Source: a virus. Taken from it: DNA of 25,102 nucleotides. The notes beneath the pieces were generated by a model. That model had not been told where the DNA came from. It saw only the letters and a program-made list of their open reading frames with translations, and searched no databases. The stretch is from positions 1 through 25,102 of IMG/VR virus record IMGVR_UViG_3300028829_005299; one strand, written 5' to 3'. Shown piece after piece: positions 18,201 to 22,134 of the stretch (position 1 is the first letter of the stretch; each line of letters opens with the position of its first letter). The translations under genes and the position numbers were made by a program.

Positions 18201-19814
18201 TACGAAAACTATTTAAACAAGCACGGAAGCGTTCACCCTGATATAGGGGACGGCCCAATTGATATAGCTAGGGTACATAGCGACCCAATGTATGCGTACC
18301 ACCACATGAAAGCTCAGGGTGGAAAAACTGCGTTCTATGTTTTTAAACCTATAGCTGATCTCATGAAAGATATGGCTAAGATTTTAAAAGAAGGTCGTAG
18401 TGGAAAGGGCGCAGCCAAAGTAATTAGGGCTTTGGGCGAAACTATTGATATGATTAACGTATCTTTAGAAAACGCCTATCGCGTAAGAGTATTTGCTGAG
18501 ATGTTGCATGACGGGGTTCATATAAAAAGAGCTGTAAGAGAAGCTCGTAACGCGACCGTAGACTTCAATAAGCGAGGCGTGAATAGTCGAGCTTTAGGGA
18601 CTTTTCTTCTTTTCTCTAATCCCACAATACAAGGTTCAAAAAGAAGTATGCAGGCTTTTGCTAAGCGAGGACCAAAAGGAGCTGCACAGGCGGGTTTTGG
18701 AATTTTCTTAACATTTTTATCCTGGAGCACTATAGCCAGGGCTCTTTCTCAAAGAGACGACGATGAAGAAGATGACGGTTCTACATACTATGACGACCGT
18801 GGAAATATTAAAAACAGTTCTTCAATCGGCATCCCTCTAGATATGTTTTTCGAAAAGTCTACTGGTAGGCATTTTGATCTCCCTGTAGATTTCTCATGGA
18901 CACCAATTGTCGGTTTAGCAGACTTAATATCAAAACAGTTGTTCTACCACGGCAGTGATAAACACGCCCCTAATTTGGTGGGCGATTTAGTAGATTACGT
19001 AGTCAACTCCTCTGTTGCAATAGCCCCTAACCCCGCCGATTTAGGTTTACCCATACTTGAACCTTTAAAAGATGTGTGGTTTAATAAAAAATCTTTTGGT
19101 GGTATGCCTATATATAATGAAGGGCCTAATTGGAACCCTGCGTCATCCCCTGAGGAGATGTCAACCAACAGAACTTCACAGGCCGCTAAAGCTCTTTCTA
19201 ACTATATTAACAGAGCAGGCGGAGGTACAGAGAAGACACCAGGTAACTGGTTGCAGTTTATGGGCGGTTTCCTCGGGCTTACCGATATAGATTCTCAAAC
19301 AGATCTGAAAGACCCAACCTTTAAAATGGGGTCTGGAGTATCTGCTCCCGTACTGTCGTACCTATTGAAAGAGTACACGAATGGTCTAGGAGAAGCAGGA
19401 GAAGATATGGCAAACTTACTGTTCTTCCCAGGAGACACATCTTCTAAGAAGTATCCTTTAGTCAATGCTTTATTAAAACCAAAAACTTCTGATTTCCCAA
19501 CAGTTAGTAGATACTATGAAATGGAAGGAAGGGCCCGATCCATCGAGAACTTAATAAAACATTGGCAGAAAGCTGGGCAGTCAGCCAAAGTTAGAGATTA
19601 TTACCGCCGTTTCCCAGAAGCCAGAAAGCTGATTACTGTAGTTAAAGCTGCCAAAAGAAACTTTGAGGGCATTAAACGCCAATCAAAGGCTCTAGATCAG
19701 AAAAACGTTGATGCCGCCACAAAAATGCAACGGTTGGATATTCTCCAAGAAAGGCGTATTAATACTATGAGACAAGCACTAGTAAAAGCGCACAAACACG
19801 GCGTACCTGTATGA
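6210..19814 (+). CDS. giant polyvalent/internal virion protein (4534 aa), LPD38-like C-terminus
   Basis: One uninterrupted frame encodes 4534 residues (roughly 500 kDa). In order: an acidic N-terminus with YDPW; helical region to about 500; a glycine/alanine-rich membrane-type module (about 505-660) starting at WLGNPEAIVQ and ending in MDGLSAGLAGK; an HExxH site (HEFPH, 965-969) with downstream Glu 1047/1052; a Lys/Glu-rich coiled-coil stretch (about 1330-1790); another helical stretch (about 2050-2250); a second HExxH string (HEGNH, 2751-2755); and a C-terminal part (about 3590-4180) with GSGMTDDEANA, NPEFWLRNPVRD (3950-3961), ENAYR (4087) and FNKRG (4119). This last part resembles LPD38 of large polyvalent phage proteins. 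A hydrophobic segment lies near 4158-4178. It has no cysteine at all. The stop overlaps the portal start. Probable role: ejected with the DNA to help entry and act early in the host. The exact activities are unproven. Confidence 0.9.
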   Translation: MWEDEGFGGSSYDPWSSSTDLWGSPASKPREKEKLSTEQPSRVFSDNSLNDILNNFYKEKQRQKNTTPPSAFREVKDVRFHEADYSNVVEQPQSKQAFRQYREWEETGKFHFDEEKLAKDNFTAYSQVKDNFYKEKLVPFYEKLFFTEPTNEFTAFDELEEYFKDPNNDATEWGNYRDAYLRVRENYKKAENNYLGKKDASIDFRDRKQQVDPAFRRAYQDWSTNTKYDKGTPVTSEDKKKALFLENWDMGLTGDENDPLFSLKGLLKQKYDPKATQDDFMELMEEHKQADYLSGAGFQIPPSKLGKVGGISNRLRPDERKFLFLKRAKQNNISHMMVDGVKKPIDDMFFDFKNFTDKDEANLELMDKFFNDSALHNKAVTEYWANVADMSPEERKEAQSKNKLLLGIVKQRAVELEANGLIDEAYNRSESLNELGRLSSWTKTGTLAAKSADLLQNAIAMGGDVPMSTWQQLSEVTEMQQDLEEHKEKEGYSALAEIQKLEQEEGTTGWMDTIGRWLGNPEAIVQTAVESFSSLVPAYLNTAPETIGSSAAAGALTGTILPGAGTVAGAVTGSSIGAKINYGIASGFLEASSKVIEVMNDMGIDTTDPNQLAGAWANPTAREEIREKALKKSVPIAIMDGLSAGLAGKTAAIFRQPTILKKLPSSLPGGKKYYKGLSDKASDELGALKKKKRKSGLNNKETEREKFLDSKVKGIVPTESAFSRAARLSDSKVHRYTKMQRAKNAGLEMGTQMAFGAGGEVAGQLWSRDPGDPLDKNAVMGEIFGELGGIGTVTSALEIAGKRGNPLSKKEEIDMRSSGFVSDKGQEIDNADAEIPYKGTMYQVDRAGWVHPALEVETAGDATGFIAEKAGIAATIENPDPQKTDPMVNPQLQVMEEYIQGVMNLMKASPMTSGKLKIAITDRTPDGNKAKGYTQVDQESGDTYVYLNPQAAKDQNTDIMGAAIHEFPHILGKTVWGEAQILKWYSELTGPQQRQTAAHYLFKDEVDSAGVSKAHIDFNKPGALTEAEEQVLGNYMSSTTPEERAMEWFSFEYARTLLGGIYDEDKQHSVRIKKADPDSTSPNEVDQYLDMPTSLPTGLNKDILTLVDRHIAQPYMKYIGSGARNQSANIANPTIENRMAGQYVDDKGKPSLSSNAALRPEKMGIPEMYAIILEQSGWMKTPDNKLKYVGPDKVVKGLEVNRFGDLTESRNKLLDEAQHVRRLSRIVGLTGPERVQLQQMIGEKGEVTLERTKENPKGYETQGFGSQSKADTDDLVETELSKMEAQERERPFQPADRTLQKSSDIGTTEEEIGVLEDEYAETEETSTRTTRTPLRKNEELSKARQERISGSQEPGEGQLPVATKGTSYNKGDSTEDSVITGEKTTTSKGTKQVTKGGTVYRDSQGRAYTLGEKKERPRPGYAGDEDDKGHPADRRNYLSTSEIAKIKFNPGKETAQRLLVGVDEKQDPIGEVDQDIIEESSERGGERLLKRMGLRNLEEIHTDISKMLKEGTKRGLDRKEIWQTVGYKRLLEERTITANVLKEAKSKVKKDVSKVTDIPKNKSPKASAEELITRIEERRTEFRDKFDGATPEQKIKELKKLLKSNDKKFMESTKDIVDKLKKERGRFTEEEFLGEVARSFGLDEMADTFKTGRSKLNLKADQKSVTEAYALAEELVKNEIELLDTKKQELSQNLRDTEGEIKTQTSEWGDGPKLAEFFQDKKGADGKVIFKDGKPVKEKKTVASLDDKQLNQLVDTIKKAAKTKDFKTSADIKSILKIENKEAKEVIANAILNLNSVLPGKGIDYLKTGKSLAGTGLSNDQIRVAQYSVEQFQNLAKTGAILRVQTRPENTKALKASKDKAAALKTKIQRLDNLVDSIGVGSATQTAGWKNIQPQGKDMFGYFKKVWDSKTKTNIEVPITLGDLTGTKKMDVYRKNYKGIEQKVPWTNPANELKKHLDKNLGPEGMRSWGDEIIGNPGQTYGDYALALLHAEAAIREGEPQRTEHGTFETHYFQGDSTNIVGALATRIKRLRENIPQALGRLDADVQGEELSAANNDSALMKRRLEAERAERLEGADLEHYNRWRDMQSYDGAWAEELKKAQDIRDEAVAKQTEKSRLIDRLFKTKDNERNRIPISQAIDTVEKVQDRTIEEDELLQDLKDFRDKIPKTDTKTGFVEYLKENRLTIAQRREDKDKVQKLPLHIAAEDKIILNIANTKLSQEMFGVPSSTVGQMHYNRDQIDYQLSVEKELDDHIADLQHQVEIGGSPMRAATIGQFFKKDELFKHGSEFRRATQDFVFSRKDHNKILLNSNSKVVDRLEFKPNEKEITPHTPEESQRIKDILESAVTARQHYLLHQFDFTETDILNADPSLDIDGSPVSYSHLIRLKHENLAYNGPSNERGAAYGDNRPGRDSTEHKDPIFADPDWGGTRVTVNGKEKSWNEAYKEIAERQRKGEATEEDAEILANLEAQRNKFTRGRDFSGTTSGKLFGEVIDALNRIKEEKGGLTEEEIDFVEYDPRMDRSYNLALRLRQAITRGDKRLPKSVTTVRINRGGKWIVETDIEKILQDEDLKAQWFKDNAFLAKDFVHHFDNLAHKSDPVISATNSIEDNNMVKNMFHRQALEEAKDISEIAKRGYTKEVSAGEMSSIQKDLALAQPNASGIEGLVNLQKEFNSFVEKLKSSGGRLVYSENKIRNNRKLWVNQYPILGLDILKGKLNTRKGEGGAFINSGKGHRIPVQMLLEGDEFFINDHEGNHQVMSLTQRFKVKDENMFRQAMDSTISTEERIKRLKKALNGVKFRPETQNKRVLAKDKSWQSRKAIDEANLELAEMRVGLNQYKDIQKRTAPPGKEAKKEHRANVKKAVQKAEDNIRKLELEIKSALNFLKTGEGTFSLGDTYSQDGLLMEHSMGGWGIVTDNEMTPASDKVAAILDRYYLDEVHQMDHSAGAYVDRSSEVQDNQKYVETRKPSARQQLSSFTVTPRQVGDFLMKHGLGGANKIAGSHSKWHAETDGGILGLKYLDGTIDEMLNDMQSIPARKIERLTELKNKAKNKAKIAHIDNLIAHQLNIQESFKNTSPADRVMLEHFSMLMENVSKDSVADGLFSESDKKVAQTVFEGKGDAMSVAIAQSEIPYSEARIVNLGVIEETKDGRKIKTPIRGLLTPAFKTAPDAVENKKIEPRKITYETYEEEAGKGRSINETVKVVDSTGVVESAKKINLIPISSRWPVDPSTNQKKSAYVYDIKILRTDRDVATAAHLLIKEKFDNKTAEVRDRLVKFEELHEQYMSEIQGREIRDEDGNLIQHIPTGVGQMTEEQIQKLAEKKTNALAIKQKQEDLENMFSSGNPDIASLAVIFDFDNLLPKKKDKDGNVIKTPEGAAIREKVKYSSARKDTGINLQEAKLRALGRMVVESGGVRHDTKKDVKKAQEQTELNAKELVKGGDQSNFTEYNPDDAESSEGAFAQTKDDDLGAVTDEELVQYQQFIDPASFVDEVDLGNSERWIGTSMSKFFTPTSTLKKLAARATRGYSNWDSIVKGEKDLPKDGFLAKRAKSGYVRFVEQFAAFESLHPEVSKAFGIDKNSDEAERINVYSELYSVMGKTGDLMDQSSRELINPIGDAMYESKVDQEKLGNYLIALVAPQVNRAAMNNHNSTKGKKEDAPVDANGKPNGSGMTDDEANARARQLEGDINIARFIAHKNKPINKIFAIHQKSLQLAADSGMIGKDQYDKMLSAAKDKDGNFRRLPFKGMWWLEGNQWAEEHEISDTVGGASRASGKGLDQSRKAGLTPGTKGRKEGQWADPMAMLENTIQMHQEAVIRSQRLGPANMLIDIHNKLKESYEKDKDSYQGRLWNQLFMEPEDKVDFEYAAIKDAEGKETGQMTKVIKPAEMNDTRFTFYGRKDGEPIMIKFNNKTQEGADLAAAAKNLNHQQMTNFMEGLNFTTQLMGKLVTSWNPEFWLRNPVRDTSAVFFNMGDSPEGKKARKRILSPKKFFKQTKAIAKYENYLNKHGSVHPDIGDGPIDIARVHSDPMYAYHHMKAQGGKTAFYVFKPIADLMKDMAKILKEGRSGKGAAKVIRALGETIDMINVSLENAYRVRVFAEMLHDGVHIKRAVREARNATVDFNKRGVNSRALGTFLLFSNPTIQGSKRSMQAFAKRGPKGAAQAGFGIFLTFLSWSTIARALSQRDDDEEDDGSTYYDDRGNIKNSSSIGIPLDMFFEKSTGRHFDLPVDFSWTPIVGLADLISKQLFYHGSDKHAPNLVGDLVDYVVNSSVAIAPNPADLGLPILEPLKDVWFNKKSFGGMPIYNEGPNWNPASSPEEMSTNRTSQAAKALSNYINRAGGGTEKTPGNWLQFMGGFLGLTDIDSQTDLKDPTFKMGSGVSAPVLSYLLKEYTNGLGEAGEDMANLLFFPGDTSSKKYPLVNALLKPKTSDFPTVSRYYEMEGRARSIENLIKHWQKAGQSAKVRDYYRRFPEARKLITVVKAAKRNFEGIKRQSKALDQKNVDAATKMQRLDILQERRINTMRQALVKAHKHGVPV
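7722..8190 (+). other. membrane-type Gly/Ala-rich module of the giant protein
   Basis: Residues about 505-660 read WLGNPEAIVQTAVESFSSLV, then a stretch dense in small residues with GxxxG-like spacing (ILPGAGTVAGAVTGSSIG), then a helical part with MGIDTTDPNQL and AIMDGLSAGLAGKTA. I have the impression that similar 'NPxxxxxxxxESxPxx... G-rich ... GxD ... DxxxxGxA' layouts recur in giant phage internal and polyvalent proteins. Membrane insertion during DNA ejection is a reasonable inference, as the uninterrupted small-residue helices could span or coat a bilayer. Confidence 0.5.
8880..9395 (+). other. zincin-like metallopeptidase domain of the giant protein
   Basis: Residues about 890-1062. A strand-like stretch SGDTYVYLNPQA precedes the helix AAIHEFPHILGKTV, containing HExxH with His965, Glu966 and His969. 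A candidate third metal ligand is Glu1047 or Glu1052 in EERAMEWFSFEYA, resembling the 'ExxAExFAxY' helix of metallopeptidase-like domains in phage polyvalent proteins. All catalytic residues of a minimal zincin are therefore present, but fold and activity are not proven. Confidence 0.5.
18042..18755 (+). other. LPD38-like domain of the giant protein
   Basis: Residues about 3945-4182. Recognisable signature elements in order: SWNPEFWLRNPVRD, then a helical segment, ENAYRVRVFAEMLHDGV, AREARNATVDFNKRG (partly, near 4104-4123), FSNPTIQGSKR (4136-4146) and a hydrophobic helix FGIFLTFLSWSTIA. This arrangement is what I recall for Large Polyvalent protein-associated Domain 38, usually found near the C-terminus of very large phage proteins encoded close to the portal, as here. 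The domain's function is not established. Confidence 0.65.
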
Positions 19815-21859
19815 TGAAATCAACCAATTTAAAGTTAGACCAAAAACAAGAAGAAGACCTTCTTGAATACGCCTGCAAAAGGCTAGAGGAGCTCAAGACC
19901 GACAATAAAGAGCGAATCGAGGTCGATAGGGGAGGTTGGAATGTGTACAATAATGACAGAGATGATCGGTCTGGAGCAGACACGGTTTTCAGCCACTCTA
20001 ATGTACCCATACCTTTAACTTCATTAGTTGTAGATCATTTTTTAGCTAGAGCAGAGGACGAGATAACTGGAACCTCTCCTTATTTTAAATTTGTACCTCA
20101 GGGGGCTGGCGACCAAACAACCTCCGAAATGTACGATAAATATTTTAATTGGAAAATTGAAAAGCAAGCTAGGACTAGGGAAAGGCTTGAAGAGGCTTAT
20201 CTCCACATGTTCATCCAAAGAGCTGCGATCTTAAAAGTGACATACCACGAAGAGATCTCCGAGTGGGTGGAATATGACCGCAAAGCTTTGTTCAACAACC
20301 AAACCGGTGAGTTCGAAAACTCTATAGCGGGTCCAATCATACAAGGCAAATCAGAGTTTGCCCCAACTATGAGTCCTGAAGGCACTCCTACAATGGCTCT
20401 GACTGAAGATCCAAGTTTTGTACTCAACCCTCAAGCACATACATTTGAAGACTACCCATATCCTGTCCCAGCCCAAGAGGTGAAGTACTCAGGTCCAAGG
20501 TCTTTGATCGTAGATAGCGATCGATTCTTAGCTCCTTTGAATGTGGAACATTTAGAGGACGCAGATTTTATAGCTGAACTCTATGACAAAGATTTAAACT
20601 GGGTTAGAAACATGTTTCTTGAAAGGGAGTGGATGAGCTCAGAAGAAGCGTTCGAAAAGATGAAAAAAGACGCAAACCCAAGAACCGAATCCGATAAAAA
20701 TGAGGAGTCTAAAGAAGACAAGTCTTTTGATAATTTAAAAAATCCTGTGTTTCAGGTCGTTGAATGTTGGATAAAGAGAGATGTTTTAGGGACTGGGACT
20801 CCTCAAGAGTTCTGCGTATTTATCGAGCCTGAGACTAAGACAGCTATTTACTATGAGTACATGGCAAAAATGACCCCTGACAACAGACTACCCTTCACCA
20901 CTATCGCTATTGGTAGGGCAAAGAATCGTTGGTGGGGGCCGAGCTTACCTGAAAAGATTAACATTTACCAGGAGTTCGTAGATAAACAATTTAACAGCGA
21001 AGCTCATAGAAACGAGCTTTCAGCAAACCCTATAATAACGGTCAACCCACAAGCTCTTGAGGATGAGCCAGACGATATTGAAATCCACGCAGGGAAGATC
21101 TTTCAACTAAAAGATCAGAACCAACTAGCGGATTTTATTGAGTTCTCACAAATCCCATCCCAAGACGCGAAGACCCAAGAACTAATAGATTTTGTTTTTG
21201 GTATGGTTCAGCTTTGGTTAGGTGTTTCTAACATGGCCCAGGGAGACTACCAAGCATTAGCTCCCGCCAATACTGCGACCGGAGTTGAAGCTACGCTTAA
21301 CGAGGCTTCCAAAATTGGTCGTCGATGGATGCGTAGAATTGTTAGAGGTTTAGAATCGCACCTGACAAAAATGGTTAAGTTAACCATGACAACTTTAGAT
21401 CAAGAAGAGGTATTTGAATACAATGAAGGAGATGTCTCAGCGTTTGCCCAGATGTCACCAGACATGATTAAAGACCTCGAGGTTAACTGCATAGTCGTAC
21501 TGTCTCAGGACCAAGGTCAAAGGGCGATGGAGAAAGCCAACCTGGCCCTTCAGACACAAGAAAGATATTTTAATTATCCTCCAGAGCTCAGATCTTTTAC
21601 TAGACCTATGCTTAAGAGAATTCTTGACGCTATGGGTTATGAAAACTCTGACGAGTTACTTCCACAAGAAGCTCCACCTGACCCTATGCAACAAGCTGAG
21701 CAAGCTAAATTAATGGCTGACGCTCAAGGCGGAGGCGGAGGCGGAGGCGAAGGAAGCGCACCTCCCCCTAAAGACGGCATAGAGGGGCAGATGCAGGGCA
21801 TGGGAAACAGTAACCCGCAAGGTCAAAACCAATATCAACAATCAACCCAACCTCAGTAG
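19811..21859 (+). CDS. portal protein (head-to-tail connector)
   Basis: A 682-residue protein that would form the dodecameric DNA channel at one capsid vertex and dock the terminase. Portal-like features: an N-terminal helical part with PLTSLVVDHFLARAEDEITG (69-88), the stretch WWGPSLPEKINIYQEFVD (374-391) typical of the clip/stem region of podovirus-type portals, and TATGVEATLNEASKIGRRWM (488-507), the usual 'TAxGxxxxxxxA' segment before the long C-terminal helix. A Gly run (about 640-646) and a Gln/Asn/Pro-rich tail end the protein and look disordered. Length is in the podovirus connector range. The start is ATG 19811, which overlaps the giant gene's stop as ATGA; ATG 19814 is also possible. 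It has four cysteines. Confidence in the family is high, though no search was run. Confidence 0.9.
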   Translation: MMKSTNLKLDQKQEEDLLEYACKRLEELKTDNKERIEVDRGGWNVYNNDRDDRSGADTVFSHSNVPIPLTSLVVDHFLARAEDEITGTSPYFKFVPQGAGDQTTSEMYDKYFNWKIEKQARTRERLEEAYLHMFIQRAAILKVTYHEEISEWVEYDRKALFNNQTGEFENSIAGPIIQGKSEFAPTMSPEGTPTMALTEDPSFVLNPQAHTFEDYPYPVPAQEVKYSGPRSLIVDSDRFLAPLNVEHLEDADFIAELYDKDLNWVRNMFLEREWMSSEEAFEKMKKDANPRTESDKNEESKEDKSFDNLKNPVFQVVECWIKRDVLGTGTPQEFCVFIEPETKTAIYYEYMAKMTPDNRLPFTTIAIGRAKNRWWGPSLPEKINIYQEFVDKQFNSEAHRNELSANPIITVNPQALEDEPDDIEIHAGKIFQLKDQNQLADFIEFSQIPSQDAKTQELIDFVFGMVQLWLGVSNMAQGDYQALAPANTATGVEATLNEASKIGRRWMRRIVRGLESHLTKMVKLTMTTLDQEEVFEYNEGDVSAFAQMSPDMIKDLEVNCIVVLSQDQGQRAMEKANLALQTQERYFNYPPELRSFTRPMLKRILDAMGYENSDELLPQEAPPDPMQQAEQAKLMADAQGGGGGGGEGSAPPPKDGIEGQMQGMGNSNPQGQNQYQQSTQPQ

Positions 21860-22134
21860 TGGCTAGTGATATAGTAATATTTGATAACCTCACCGAGATT
21901 AAAAGGATGCTGAATAGCGACCCTTTCAAGACCTTAGAAGAAGAGTATGACAAAGCGGTGGATGATTTACTCAATAAAATTTTGAGCAAGAATGTGTCTA
22001 ATGAAGACGCAACAATTGCTCGTTGGAAAACCATAGCTCTTAAAGAAAACCACCCCAGGAAGATTTTAGACGGTCTTCTTAAGAGGGTGTCAAAAAATAC
22101 TAAGAAGCGTTTCCCTGAAATGTACAGAGCATGA
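21859..22134 (+). CDS. small helical protein downstream of the portal, unknown function
   Basis: A 91-residue protein, probably all-helical, with a central Lys/Glu pattern and a basic C-terminus (LKRVSKNTKKRFPEMYRA). The likely start is GTG at 21859, whose G is also the last base of the portal's TAG stop. The first in-frame ATG (21907) would give only 75 residues and lose the conserved-looking start. The stop overlaps the next gene's ATG (ATGA). Its position between portal and fibre genes suggests a connector or virion accessory protein, but no family is recognised. Confidence 0.7.
   Translation: MASDIVIFDNLTEIKRMLNSDPFKTLEEEYDKAVDDLLNKILSKNVSNEDATIARWKTIALKENHPRKILDGLLKRVSKNTKKRFPEMYRA

Noticed and set aside
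6210-19814. N4-like virion RNA polymerase
   Set aside because: Size, position and lack of cysteine are reminiscent, but I could not find the single-subunit RNA polymerase catalytic motifs anywhere in the chain. The C-terminus looks LPD38-like instead.
6210-19814. Tail tape-measure protein
   Set aside because: The gene is long and partly coiled coil, but it lies between terminase and portal, lacks the usual tail-gene neighbours, and carries enzyme-like motifs and an LPD38-like end.
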